This document shows, one piece after another, positions 10,885 through 20,177 of a stretch of DNA of 64,000 nucleotides. The DNA lies in the NCBI RefSeq assembly GCF_002374855.1, contig NZ_NWVC01000004.1:248001-312000 (forward strand). The letters run 5' to 3'. Below the pieces are notes generated by a model, which saw only the letters and a program-made list of their open reading frames with translations, was not told the origin of the DNA and made no database searches. The first letter of the stretch is position 1; every line of letters begins with the position of its first letter. Made by a program: the position numbers and the translations under genes. This stretch comes from Sphingomonas adhaesiva. Lineage in GTDB: Bacteria; Pseudomonadota; Alphaproteobacteria; Sphingomonadales; Sphingomonadaceae.

Positions 10885-12966
10885 ATGGGCATGACGGGGG
10901 TGTGCGGTCCGGTCGCACGGCTGATGCTGCTGATCCTGTCGTGCATGTGCGCGTTCTGGTCGCTGCCCGCGCGCGCAAGCGGCGATTACGGATGCAGCCC
11001 CGGCTGGAAACTGGCCGCCGCGGCCTTCACCGGGTGCGACGATACGGCGATGATCGGCCCGCGCAACGACAGCCGCACCAACCTGCTGCTGCTGATGGCG
11101 GACCTTCCCGGTGCCGCCGCCGTCGCTGCGCCTTCGACCCCCTCCGTGTTTCTCGACCGCGCGTCGCTGGCCCGCGCGCCCGGCGACGATGCCGGCCTGT
11201 TTTCCGATGGCGAAGGGTCCCGCTGTCGCAGCAACGCGCAGGGCAGCGCCGATTTCGAGGCGGCGGTGCGCGCCAGTTCCGGGCTTCCCGAGCGCGAGCG
11301 GGCGGTGCTGATCGCTGCGCGGCGGGCGTTGCAGCCCGATTGTGCGCAACAGGTCGCGGCTCCCGCGATCGCGGACGTCAGGTCCGGCCCCGGCCGGGCA
11401 TTTGCCGCCTATCTGGACGGCGCGGCGGCTTTCTACGGCGGCGATTACGACCGCGCGGCCCGTGTGTTCGCCGGCCTCGCCGGTGCGCGCGATCCATGGC
11501 TGCGCGAAACCGCGCGCTACATGGTGGCGCGCGTCGCGGTGAACCGCGCGCAGGTCGACCATTACGATATCTACGGTTCCCCGCGCGACGATGCGCCGAT
11601 CGCCCCGGCGTTGCTCGCCGATGCGGAGACGGCGCTGCGCGGCTATATGAAGGCCTATCCGCAGGGCGCCTATTTCTTCTCCGCGCGCGGGCTGTTGCGG
11701 CGGGTCTATTGGCTGGGCAGGGACCACGCGCGGCTGGAGGCGGAATATGTCGCGCTGCTGGCCCTGCCGGACGCGCAACGCGGCATCGACGCGGTATCGC
11801 TGGCGCAGGAGATCGACGCCAAGCTGCTGTCGTCGGCCACCGCCGACACGCTGCGCAACCCGCTGCTGCTGGCGGTGCTCGACCTGATGCAGATGCGTGG
11901 GCCCAGTTTTCCCGGGGACAGTTGCTGCCCGCAAATCACCCGCGCCGCGCTGGAGGCGCAGCGACCCCAATTCGCCGGGAATCCGGCGCTGTTCACCTAT
12001 CTGCTGGCAGTGCATGCGCAGTTCGTCGCGCGGCAACCGGACGAGGTGGCGCGGCTGATCGCCGATGCATCGCACCAGGCGAATTTCGGCTATCTTGAAT
12101 TCAGCCGCCAGATGCTGCGCGGCATCGCACTGGAGGGCAGGGGCGACCGCAATGCGCGCGGCTTCTGGGCCGACCTGCTGCCGGGCGCGCGCAAGGTCGG
12201 GCAGCGCCCACTGGTCGAACTGGCGCTGGCGATGCATGACGAACGTGACCATGCGCTCGCGCGCGTCTTCGCCCCGGACAGCCCGGTGCGCACGCCGGAA
12301 ATCCGCGAGATCCTGCTGATGCATGTCGCGGATGCGGGGCTGCTGCGCCAGCAGGCGCGGTCACCCGCCGCGCCCGCGCACGAACGCAGCGTCGCGCTGT
12401 TCACGTTGCTCTACAAGGAAGCGACTCGCGGCCCGCATGGCGATTTCGTCGACGACCTGCGCCTCGTCCCCGCCGGTGCGCCCGCCAAGGGAGGCTATTA
12501 CGACTTCCACACCGCCGACGCGCTGCCCACCAGGCTGTTCGCCGAAGGCCCGACATTCCGCGATTACGATTGCCCGCCGCTTGTCGATACGGAGCGCCGG
12601 CTGGCCGCCAGCCGCGATGATCCCGGGGCGCTACTGTGCCTCGGTGAATTCGTGCGCGCCAACGACTTCGACGGCTTCGTCCTCGACACCGCGCTCCCGG
12701 CCGACGAGCTCGGCGGCACGCCGTCGCTGTTCGGCGCGCCTTATTCGCGGCTGGAAAGCTATCGGGTGGTCATGGCGTCCCGGGCGGCTTCGCCGGACGA
12801 AAAGGCCTATGCGCTGTTCCGCGCCATCAATTGCTACGCGCCCGGCGGCAGCAACGCATGCGGCGGGAAGGGCGTCGCGCTGTCGGTGCGCCAAGGCTGG
12901 TTCGTGCGGTTGAAGCGCGATTATCCGTCGTCGCGTTGGGCGAAGGAGCTGCGCTATTACTGGTAG
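10885..12966 (+). CDS. Exported hypothetical protein with TPR-like helical repeats
   Basis: A 693-aa protein of unknown function. The start at 10885 is chosen because it gives a signal peptide (LMLLILSCMCAFWSLPARAS) with cleavage near residue 32; the frame is open further upstream into the CoA transferase gene. The body is rich in paired helices (for example AAAFYGGDYDRAARVFAGLA), typical of a periplasmic TPR or solenoid scaffold. It has several cysteines in mature positions (GCSPGW, GDSCCPQ). It is followed at once by the DUF3142 gene; the two are probably cotranscribed and may act together. Confidence 0.75.
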   Translation: MGMTGVCGPVARLMLLILSCMCAFWSLPARASGDYGCSPGWKLAAAAFTGCDDTAMIGPRNDSRTNLLLLMADLPGAAAVAAPSTPSVFLDRASLARAPGDDAGLFSDGEGSRCRSNAQGSADFEAAVRASSGLPERERAVLIAARRALQPDCAQQVAAPAIADVRSGPGRAFAAYLDGAAAFYGGDYDRAARVFAGLAGARDPWLRETARYMVARVAVNRAQVDHYDIYGSPRDDAPIAPALLADAETALRGYMKAYPQGAYFFSARGLLRRVYWLGRDHARLEAEYVALLALPDAQRGIDAVSLAQEIDAKLLSSATADTLRNPLLLAVLDLMQMRGPSFPGDSCCPQITRAALEAQRPQFAGNPALFTYLLAVHAQFVARQPDEVARLIADASHQANFGYLEFSRQMLRGIALEGRGDRNARGFWADLLPGARKVGQRPLVELALAMHDERDHALARVFAPDSPVRTPEIREILLMHVADAGLLRQQARSPAAPAHERSVALFTLLYKEATRGPHGDFVDDLRLVPAGAPAKGGYYDFHTADALPTRLFAEGPTFRDYDCPPLVDTERRLAASRDDPGALLCLGEFVRANDFDGFVLDTALPADELGGTPSLFGAPYSRLESYRVVMASRAASPDEKAYALFRAINCYAPGGSNACGGKGVALSVRQGWFVRLKRDYPSSRWAKELRYYW

Positions 12967-12994
12967 GGCGTGGCCCGCGCTGCTGTCGCTGGCC

Positions 12995-13672
12995 ATGGTG
13001 TCGGCCACCCCGCCGCCGGCACCGCCCACCGCGCGTGTCGATGCGGCGCGCTATGACGCCTTCTGGCTGTGGGCCGGGGTCCGCCCGCAGCCCGCGCTCG
13101 ATCGCGCCGAGCAGATCTACCTGTTGCAGGGCGCCGTCGTCGGCGGCGACACCGCGCGGCTGGTGGCGCAGCGCCCTGCCGTGCCGCATGTCCGCCACGC
13201 GCGACTGTGGATGGTGGTGCGTGTCGAGACGCTCGACTGGACGCCGCATCTCCATGAGCAACTGCTCGCCGCGCTCGATCGCTGGCGCCGGGCGGGCAAT
13301 CGCGTGGTGGGGTTGCAGATCGACTTCGACGCCCGCACGCGCCACCTGGCCCGCTACGCCACCTTCCTTCGGACGCTGCGCGCGCAATTGCCGGCCGCCT
13401 ATCGGCTGGGGATCACCGGACTGCTGGACTGGAGCGCGAACGGCGATCCGGCAGGGTTGCGCGCGCTGGCCGGCGTCGTCGACGAAGTGGTGCTGCAAAT
13501 CTATCAGGGGCGGCGCGTCATCCCGGGATATGCCGCCTATCTTGCCCGGCTCGACCGGCTGACGATCCCGTTCCGCATCGGCCTGTTGCAGGGTGGCGAA
13601 TGGTCGCCGCCGCCGGGATTGTCCCGTCATCCGCTGTTTCGCGGTTACGTCGTCTTCCTGGTCAATCCCTGA
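12995..13672 (+). CDS. DUF3142 domain protein
   Basis: A 225-aa protein resembling DUF3142 (FWLWAGVRPQPALDRAEQIYLLQG; GLQIDFDARTRHLARYATFLRTLR; VDEVVLQIYQGRRV). The domain is uncharacterised and looks like a TIM-barrel glycosidase fold, with acidic residues in LQIDFD placed like active-site residues. The ATG at 12995 cuts into a hydrophobic leader; the frame is open about 13 codons further upstream (WPALLSLAM), so a non-ATG start with a full signal peptide is possible. Lies 28 nt after the TPR-like gene. Confidence 0.7.
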   Translation: MVSATPPPAPPTARVDAARYDAFWLWAGVRPQPALDRAEQIYLLQGAVVGGDTARLVAQRPAVPHVRHARLWMVVRVETLDWTPHLHEQLLAALDRWRRAGNRVVGLQIDFDARTRHLARYATFLRTLRAQLPAAYRLGITGLLDWSANGDPAGLRALAGVVDEVVLQIYQGRRVIPGYAAYLARLDRLTIPFRIGLLQGGEWSPPPGLSRHPLFRGYVVFLVNP

Positions 13673-13856
13673 AGGCGACGAGGCCGCTGCGCTTGATCGC
13701 GGCGATCGCCTCGGCCAGCGCGGCCACCTGCGCGCCGCACAAGAACTTGTCGATCAGCTTCGGCATCGCGCCGCTGCCGCTCGGGCCGAGATGGATCGTC
13801 TCCGTGCCCAGCAGGTCCAGGGCCGGCCGCGCTTTCTCGAAGGCGAAGGGATCCAC
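13662..13856 (-). pseudogene. Internal fragment of a 3-hydroxyisobutyrate dehydrogenase-like gene
   Basis: About 60 codons on the minus strand encode [20 protein letters not shown], then [20 protein letters not shown] and [12 protein letters not shown]. This is the junction of the two domains in NAD(P)-dependent beta-hydroxyacid dehydrogenases, including the catalytic-Lys helix (KLIDKFL). The Rossmann domain and the rest of the C-terminal domain are absent, so this is a relic. It overlaps the DUF3142 stop by 11 bases. Confidence 0.55.
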
Positions 13857-13858
13857 CC

Positions 13859-13969
13859 ATGGGCGCGCGCATCCGCGCGGTCGTGACCGGCCCCGACGGC
13901 GCGCTGTGGCTGCTGGAGGATGGCGCGGGCGGCCGCCTGCTCCGGCTGACGTCGCAGCGCGCGGGGTAG
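13859..13969 (+). pseudogene. C-terminal relic of a PQQ-dependent sugar dehydrogenase-like gene
   Basis: Thirty-six codons encode [20 protein letters not shown] and end [13 protein letters not shown]. They resemble the last blade of glucose/sorbosone (PQQ sugar) dehydrogenases. Nothing of the rest of the protein is present. It sits end to end with the dehydrogenase fragment at 13662-13856, marking an old deletion scar. Confidence 0.5.
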
Positions 13970-13996
13970 CGCGCCGGCGCCGTCCGGCCGTCGCGC

Positions 13997-16354
13997 TCAG
14001 CCGGCGCCGCCCGTCAGGAAGCCGCGCCCTGCGCGTGCCGGCCCTTCGACCGAGAATTGCCCGTGGCCTTGCGCGTTCGAGCTTGATCCGACCCAGACGT
14101 CGAACCGGCCCGGATCGACCACCCAGCCGCGTTCCGCCGCGCTCCAATATTGCACCTGGCTCTCGTCGATCGTGAACGACACCGTGCGCGTCTCGCCGGG
14201 GCGCAGCGTCACGCGCTGGAACCCCTTCAGCTCGCGCACCGGGCGCGAGGCGCGACCGGCCTGCTGGTGGATGTACAGCTGCACCACCTCGTCGCCGGGG
14301 CGATCGCCGGTGTTCGTGACCCTGGTCGACACCACGATGCGGCCGCCGGGACGCAGCGCGGGGGTGTCGAACGTGGGCGCGTCGATCCGGAACCGGGTGT
14401 AGCTCAGGCCGTAACCGAACTCGAACTGCGGGGTGGACGGGATATCCCAGTACCGCTTGCCCTGGTCCTTGGGCATGTGCGTGCTGTTGTGCGCGTAAAA
14501 GATCGGCACCTGCCCGACGCTGCGCGGCCACGTGACCGGCAGCTTGCCGCCCGGATTGACGTCCCCGAACAGCGTCCGCGCGATGGCGGTGCCGCCGCGC
14601 GTGCCGCCGAACCACGTGTGCAGGACCGCGGGCGCGCGCTCCAGCACCGGGCCCAGCGCCAGCGGTCGCCCGCTCATCGTCACGACCACGACGGGCTTGC
14701 CCAGCGCCATCACCGCGTCGAACAGCTTCATCTGGTCGCCGGGCAGCGTCAGGTCGGCGCGCGATGCGCCTTCGCCGCTCATGTCCTCGGCCTCGCCCAG
14801 CGTCAGGATCACGAGGTCGGAGCGCTTGGCGAGCGCGATGGCGGCGTCGTACTCGCGCGCGGCGCGCGCCGCGTCCCAGCGCGGTTCCGGCTTGGCCTGG
14901 CCCGGGATCGTGATGCTTTCGAACATCGACGGCACGTTGCGCTTCAGCTGGACGCCGGGCGCGGTCTCGACCGTCGCGGCGCTGCCCAGCCGGTCGCGCA
15001 CGCCCTCGAACACCGTCACCGTTTCGGGCAGGTCGTACTGGAACGCCCACGGGCCGAGCATGTCGCGCTTCGAATTAGCGCTGGCGCCGATCACCGCGAC
15101 GTGGCGGTGCTGGCCGGCGCGCAGCGGCAGCGCACCGTCGTTCTTGAGCAGCACGAACGATCGCTCGGCGGCCCGCTGCGCGGCGTCGCGGTGCGCCGGG
15201 TCGGCCAGCGTGCGGGCCGCCTGCGCCTCGTCGACATACGGATGCTCGAACAGCCCCATCCTGAACTTGGCGATCAGGATGCGGCGCACCGCCTGGTCCA
15301 GCGTCGCTTCCGGCAAGGCGCCCGCGCGCACCGACGCGGCGAGCGTGGCCGCCGACGCGGCGGGACCGAACGACATTTCCATGTCGTTGCCCGCCGCGAT
15401 GCTGCGCACGGCGGCGTCCGCCTCGTCGCGGGCGAAATGCTGGACGACCTGGTTCTTGGTGCCGTTCGCGTCGGACACCACCCAGCCCTTGAACCCCATC
15501 TGCCCGCGCAGCACGTCGGTCAGCAGCCAGTGGTTGCCGACCGCGGGCACGTCGTTCAGGTCCATGTACGCGCTCATCACATTGCCCGCGCCGGCCTGCA
15601 CGGCGGCGGCGAAGGGCGGCAGGATCACGTTGTACAGCTGCGCATCGGACAGCTGGACCCCGTCATAGTCGCGGCCCCCGTCCGCCGCGGCATAGCCCGC
15701 GAAATGCTTCGGCCCGGCGATGATGCGGCCCGGGGTGCCGATCGCCGGCCCCTGGAATCCCTTCACCTGCGCGCGCGCCAGTGCGGAGGCGAGGAAGGGA
15801 TCTTCGCCCGGCCCCTCGACGATCCGGCCCCAGCGCGGGTCGCGCGCCACGTCCAGCATCGGCGAAAAGGCCCAGTGGATGCCGACCGCGCGCGCTTCGG
15901 CCGCGGCGACCGCCTGCGCGTTTTCCACGCCCTCGGGATCCCAGGACGCGGCATTGGCCAGCGGCACGGGGAAGATCGTGCGGAAACCGTGGATCACGTC
16001 ATAGCCGAAGATCAGCGGGATCTTCAGTCGGCTCTCCTCGACCGCCACCTTCTGCAGCCGGTTGATGATCGCCGGGTCGGTGACGAACAGCAGCGAACCG
16101 ACCTTCTGGTCGCGAACGACGGGGACGAAGTCGTCGACCTTGCCGAACATGAACTGCTGCGAAACCTGGCCCGCCTTCTCCTCCAGCGTCATCGCGCGCA
16201 GCAGCGCCTCGGCGCGCTGCTCGGGCGAGCGGTCGGTGCTGAGCCATGCCGATGCCGACGGTGCGCCGCGTTCCGCCGCGATCGACGATGCGGCAAGCCC
16301 GGCCGCCAGGATACCGGTCAGCGCCAGTGCGGCGACCTTGGACTTGCGCATCAT
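13997..16354 (-). CDS. bglX: Periplasmic beta-glucosidase, glycoside hydrolase family 3
   Basis: A 785-aa exo-beta-glycosidase of the BglX type. It has a signal peptide (residues 1-27, ending SSIAA), the GH3 N-terminal barrel with GPKHFAGY at 215-222 and the nucleophile Asp295 in WVVSDANG, then the alpha/beta sandwich and a C-terminal fibronectin III-like domain. The frame is open to 16600, but the leader and a purine-rich AAAGGGAA support the start at 16354 (or 16351). It lies downstream of a TonB receptor on the same strand and probably trims oligosaccharides taken into the periplasm. Substrate could be beta-glucoside or beta-xyloside. Confidence 0.9.
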   Translation of the reverse strand: MMRKSKVAALALTGILAAGLAASSIAAERGAPSASAWLSTDRSPEQRAEALLRAMTLEEKAGQVSQQFMFGKVDDFVPVVRDQKVGSLLFVTDPAIINRLQKVAVEESRLKIPLIFGYDVIHGFRTIFPVPLANAASWDPEGVENAQAVAAAEARAVGIHWAFSPMLDVARDPRWGRIVEGPGEDPFLASALARAQVKGFQGPAIGTPGRIIAGPKHFAGYAAADGGRDYDGVQLSDAQLYNVILPPFAAAVQAGAGNVMSAYMDLNDVPAVGNHWLLTDVLRGQMGFKGWVVSDANGTKNQVVQHFARDEADAAVRSIAAGNDMEMSFGPAASAATLAASVRAGALPEATLDQAVRRILIAKFRMGLFEHPYVDEAQAARTLADPAHRDAAQRAAERSFVLLKNDGALPLRAGQHRHVAVIGASANSKRDMLGPWAFQYDLPETVTVFEGVRDRLGSAATVETAPGVQLKRNVPSMFESITIPGQAKPEPRWDAARAAREYDAAIALAKRSDLVILTLGEAEDMSGEGASRADLTLPGDQMKLFDAVMALGKPVVVVTMSGRPLALGPVLERAPAVLHTWFGGTRGGTAIARTLFGDVNPGGKLPVTWPRSVGQVPIFYAHNSTHMPKDQGKRYWDIPSTPQFEFGYGLSYTRFRIDAPTFDTPALRPGGRIVVSTRVTNTGDRPGDEVVQLYIHQQAGRASRPVRELKGFQRVTLRPGETRTVSFTIDESQVQYWSAAERGWVVDPGRFDVWVGSSSNAQGHGQFSVEGPARAGRGFLTGGAG

Positions 16355-16397
16355 CAATTCCCTTTCATCGTGTGCGTCGTGGCCATGCGTGTCCGGC

Positions 16398-18755
16398 TCA
16401 GAACGACAGCCTGGCCCGGATGCCGCCATAGCGGCGTGCATTGCGCGAGAGGATCTGCGCGACCAGACCTTCCGTGCCGCCCGACGCGCCCTGCAGCGCG
16501 CTCGCGAAATGCGTGTTGAAGATGTTGTTGACGAACAGCGCGACGCGCAGCCCGCCACGATCCTTCTGGTCGATGCCGATGCTGCCGTTCGCCACCGCAT
16601 AGCCGCGCTCGATCGTGTAGGGATCGTTCAGCAGCGAGAAGTTGACCGAGCTTTGATAGGTCACATCGCCCTGGACGAAGGCATCGAACGGCATCCGCTC
16701 CAGCGGGATGTCATAGGTGCTGCCGATGTTGAACTTCCAGCGCGGGGCGTTGCTGAGGTTCTTGCCCGACAGGTCCTGGAACCCGATCGTCGCCCCCGGG
16801 GCGACCACGCACCCTTGCGACGCGGTCTGCCCCACGGTGCATTGCGCGTTCGGGAACGAGCGGATCTTCGCGTCGGTGAAGCTGATGCCGCCGTCGATCA
16901 TCAGTCCCTCCGTCGGGCGGGCCTGGAATTCGGCCTCGATCCCGCGGGTGCGCACCTTGCCGACGTTGTTCAGCATGATCTGGATCGTCTGGTCGGGCAA
17001 CTGGACGCCGGACTGCGCCTGGAAATCGCTGAAGTCGGTCCAGAAGGCCGCGACGTTCAGCTGCACGCGGTTTTCGAGGAAGCGGCTCTTCAGCCCCAGT
17101 TCGTAGGCGTTCGACGTTTCCGGCCGCACCGGTGTCGCGGCGCGCATCGGCGTGAAGCCGGTCGAAATGTCGTAGCCCTGGCCCTTGTACCCGGTCGAGA
17201 ACGAGGCATAGGCCATGACCCGTTCGGCCAGGTCCTGCCGGATCGCGATCTTGCCCGTGACGACGCTGTCCGATGCCGTGCCGGTGCAGGCGACCAGGCA
17301 CGTGGCGTTGTTCGCCGGCGCGGTGGCGGGGACGTTGGTGTTCACGAACCGGACGTTGATATCCTCGCGGTTGGCGCGGATGCCCGCGTCGACGTGCGTG
17401 GTCGGCGCCAGATCGTAGGTGACCTGCGCGAAGCTGGCGTAGCTCTTGGTGCCGTTGCTGGAATTCCAGCGCGCGACCACCGGGCCGGACGGCCCGCGAT
17501 CGAAGGTACGATCGGTCTTGCCGTCCGAATAATAGAGGCCGAAGACGTAGCTGAACGGGCCGCCGCCCTTCGATGCGACGCGCAGTTCCTGCGCGAACTG
17601 GCGCGAATGGAAGCCGCTTTGCGCGATGACGCCATTGGCCAGGCCCAGGACCGGGCCGGAGAGATAGTCGAAATCCTCGGCGAAGCGGAAGCGCCAGTCC
17701 TGATAGCTGGTGACCGACACGAGGTTCGCACTGCCCAGGTCGACGGTGACGCGCCCGCTGCCGTTCGACTGGATGCTCTTGTTGAACAGCGGCCCGTCGA
17801 TCGTCGTCTCGAAATTGTCGCGGCCGGGCCGGATCGACCCCAGCCGTTGCGCCACGGGCGTGCCGTAGACGGCGGCGCCGGCCGGCACGCTGCGGAACGT
17901 GCGGGCGGTGCCGCGCGCCTCGGTGACCGAATGGCCGCCGATCAGGTCGATCGTGACGCCGCTGACCGGATCGAGGGTCAGCCGGCCGCGCACGCCGTAG
18001 CTCTTGTCATTGTTGAGGCGGCGGCCGTCGAAGGTGTTGCGGATGAAGCCGTCGCGATCGCCGTAGAAGCCGTTGAGGCGGAAGCCGACGCCCTCGGCGA
18101 GCGGGCCGGAGATGACGGCGTCGATGCGATATTCGTCGTCGGTCGTCGCCGTGCCGGTCACCGCGCCGGTGAAGTCGGCGGTCGGCCCCTGCGATACGAT
18201 GTTAAGCGCACCGGCGGAGGCGTTCTTGCCGAACAGCGTCCCCTGCGGGCCGCGCAGCACCTCGATACGGGCGACGTCGCTCAGCCCGGAGAACGCCTGC
18301 GCCTGCTGGAGCAGCGCGACGTCGTCGACGATCACCGCCACCGACGGTTCGATCGCGGTCGAGAAGGCGACGGTGCCGATGCCGCGCAGGTTGATCGAAT
18401 TGTTGGTGGGCAGCGCGCCGGTCGTGACCGTCAGGCTGGGCGCGAGCCGCGGCAGGTCGGAGACCGTCGCGACGTTGCGATTGACCAGCGTGTCGGCGGT
18501 GATCGCGGTGACGGCGACGGGGACGTCCTGCAGGTTCTGCTCGCGCTTCTGCGCGGTGACGACGATGTCCTCGAGCGCGCCCGAGTCGCTGGTCGACGTG
18601 TTCGACCCCTGCTGGTCGCCCGGCTGCGCCAGCGGGTTGGCGGTGCCGTTGCCCGACGGGGTCGGCGATGCCGACAGGGAGCCTTCCTGCGCGAACGCGG
18701 GGCAGGCGAACGCGATCATCGCGACACCGGTGAGCAGAGCATAACTCGCACGCAT
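16398..18755 (-). CDS. TonB-dependent outer membrane receptor (glycan uptake cluster)
   Basis: A 785-aa outer membrane beta-barrel. It has a signal peptide (ending ACPAFAQE), a TonB box-like DIVVTAQKREQ near residue 63, a plug domain (VPVAVTAITADTL, RGPQGTLFGKNASAGALNIV) and a barrel ending in aromatic LSF. Sphingomonads use this class for oligosaccharides as well as iron. Its place beside a GH3 enzyme and a uronate pathway suggests a uronate-containing glycan. It is transcribed divergently from the MFS gene, with a FadR-type palindrome at 18794-18806 in between. Confidence 0.92.
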   Translation of the reverse strand: MRASYALLTGVAMIAFACPAFAQEGSLSASPTPSGNGTANPLAQPGDQQGSNTSTSDSGALEDIVVTAQKREQNLQDVPVAVTAITADTLVNRNVATVSDLPRLAPSLTVTTGALPTNNSINLRGIGTVAFSTAIEPSVAVIVDDVALLQQAQAFSGLSDVARIEVLRGPQGTLFGKNASAGALNIVSQGPTADFTGAVTGTATTDDEYRIDAVISGPLAEGVGFRLNGFYGDRDGFIRNTFDGRRLNNDKSYGVRGRLTLDPVSGVTIDLIGGHSVTEARGTARTFRSVPAGAAVYGTPVAQRLGSIRPGRDNFETTIDGPLFNKSIQSNGSGRVTVDLGSANLVSVTSYQDWRFRFAEDFDYLSGPVLGLANGVIAQSGFHSRQFAQELRVASKGGGPFSYVFGLYYSDGKTDRTFDRGPSGPVVARWNSSNGTKSYASFAQVTYDLAPTTHVDAGIRANREDINVRFVNTNVPATAPANNATCLVACTGTASDSVVTGKIAIRQDLAERVMAYASFSTGYKGQGYDISTGFTPMRAATPVRPETSNAYELGLKSRFLENRVQLNVAAFWTDFSDFQAQSGVQLPDQTIQIMLNNVGKVRTRGIEAEFQARPTEGLMIDGGISFTDAKIRSFPNAQCTVGQTASQGCVVAPGATIGFQDLSGKNLSNAPRWKFNIGSTYDIPLERMPFDAFVQGDVTYQSSVNFSLLNDPYTIERGYAVANGSIGIDQKDRGGLRVALFVNNIFNTHFASALQGASGGTEGLVAQILSRNARRYGGIRARLSF

Positions 18756-18793
18756 GGGACATCCCCCCTGTTGTAAGCCGCAGTGGCTGCGGT

Positions 18794-18806
18794 CTGGTAA
18801 GGCCAG
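18794..18806. promoter_or_regulatory. Candidate operator of the FadR-type regulator, divergent promoter
   Basis: CTGGTAAGGCCAG between the divergent TonB receptor and MFS genes. It shares the TGGTAAG core and the CCAG arm with the perfect palindrome at 22002-22016. FadR-subfamily GntR proteins bind TNGT-N3-ACNA type sites; this copy deviates at one arm position. A second TGG-rich block follows at 18812-18825. Binding is inferred. Confidence 0.45.
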
Positions 18807-18914
18807 TTATGCCAATTGGCTGGTCACGTCAACGGGCAGGTGGTGGCCAGGAAGGGATCGTTCTTGACAGCTTCGGGGGGAGTGGGCGTAGTGGCCTGAC
18901 CAAAGGAGGGGCGC

Positions 18915-20177
18915 ATGCGCATCGGTACGCGATGGTGGATCATCAGCCTGGTGACCATCGGCACGGTCTTGAACTATCTCGCCAGGTCGTCGCTGTCGGT
19001 GGCCGCGCCGACGCTGAAGGGCACGTTCGCGATGACGACGCAGCAATACAGCTGGGTGGTCGCGTCGTTCCAGGCCGCCTACACCGTGATGCAGCCGATC
19101 GCCGGCTATCTTCTCGACCTGATGGGGCTGCGGCTGGGGTTCGCAGTGTTCGCGGTCGGCTGGTCGGTCGCCAATTGCTGCCATGCGTTCGCCGCCGGCT
19201 GGCCCAGCCTGGCGATGTTCCGCGGGCTGCTGGGCCTGACCGAGGCGGCGGCGATCCCCGCCGGGCTGAAGACGGTCGCCGAATGGTTCCCGCCCCGCGA
19301 ACGGACCGTCGCCACCGGATGGTTCAACATCGGCTCGTCGCTCGGCGCGATGATCGCGTCGCCGATCGTCGTCACCTGCATCGCGATCTGGGGGTGGCAG
19401 TCCGCGTTCGTCGTCACCGGTGCGGTCGGGATCCTGTGGGCCGGGGTCTGGTATGCCTGCTATCGCTCCCCCGCTGATTATCCGGGGCTGTCCGCCGCCG
19501 AGCGCGCGCATATCGACAGCGGACGCGATGCCGAGGCGCAGGGCAGGGGGGACGGGCCGCTCGACTGGCGCGCGCTGCTCGTCACGCGCGATTTCTGGGG
19601 CATCGCCATCCCGCGCTTCCTCGCCGATCCGGCGTGGCAGACGTTCAGCTTCTTCATTCCCCTCTATCTGGTCGAGGCGAAGGGGCTGGATCTGAAGAGC
19701 GTCGCCGCCTTCGCCTGGCTACCGTTCCTGGCGGCCGATGCCGGATCGCTGCTGGGCGGTTATTACGCGCCGTTCGTCATGCGGCGGTTCAACGTGTCGC
19801 TGCTGACCTCGCGCAAGATCGTGGTGACCACCGGCGCGTTGCTGATGGTCGGGCCGGCGTGCATCGGGCTGACCGTATCGCCCGCCGCGGCGATCGCGCT
19901 GTTCTGCATCGGCGGTTTCGCGCACCAGATGCTGTCGGGTGCGCTGATGACGCTGGCGGCGGACCTGTTCGACCCGCGCGTCGTGGCGACCGCGGGCGGC
20001 ATGGCCGGATCGGCGGCGTGGATCGGCGGGCTCAGCTTCTCGCTGCTGATCGGCGCGCTTGCCGACACGATCGGCTACAATCCGCTGTTCGCGGCGCTGG
20101 CGGTGTTCGACTTCATCGGCGCGGCGGTGTTGTGGACGCTGCTGCGGCGCCCGCGCGGCGTGGCGACGGCGGCCTAG
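18915..20177 (+). CDS. exuT: MFS transporter, hexuronate (ExuT) type
   Basis: A 420-aa inner membrane permease with about 12 hydrophobic segments. It shows the MFS motifs of the anion:cation symporter family (WWIISLVTIGTVLNYLARSS at the N-terminus; GLTEAAAIPAGLKTVAEWFP before helix 5). ExuT-like members import glucuronate and galacturonate. The neighbours encode KDG kinase, a uronate regulator and UxuA/UxaC/UxuB, which supports uronate import. The gene converges on the kinase, with the stop codons overlapping by 4 nt. Confidence 0.85.
   Translation: MRIGTRWWIISLVTIGTVLNYLARSSLSVAAPTLKGTFAMTTQQYSWVVASFQAAYTVMQPIAGYLLDLMGLRLGFAVFAVGWSVANCCHAFAAGWPSLAMFRGLLGLTEAAAIPAGLKTVAEWFPPRERTVATGWFNIGSSLGAMIASPIVVTCIAIWGWQSAFVVTGAVGILWAGVWYACYRSPADYPGLSAAERAHIDSGRDAEAQGRGDGPLDWRALLVTRDFWGIAIPRFLADPAWQTFSFFIPLYLVEAKGLDLKSVAAFAWLPFLAADAGSLLGGYYAPFVMRRFNVSLLTSRKIVVTTGALLMVGPACIGLTVSPAAAIALFCIGGFAHQMLSGALMTLAADLFDPRVVATAGGMAGSAAWIGGLSFSLLIGALADTIGYNPLFAALAVFDFIGAAVLWTLLRRPRGVATAA

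Noticed and set aside
8301-10946. 881-codon open frame antisense to the CoA transferase.
   Set aside because: Arg/Gly/Pro-rich shadow of a real gene.
14150-18776. Long plus-strand frames opposite the GH3 and TonB receptor genes.
   Set aside because: Antisense shadows; signal peptides and domains are on the minus strand.
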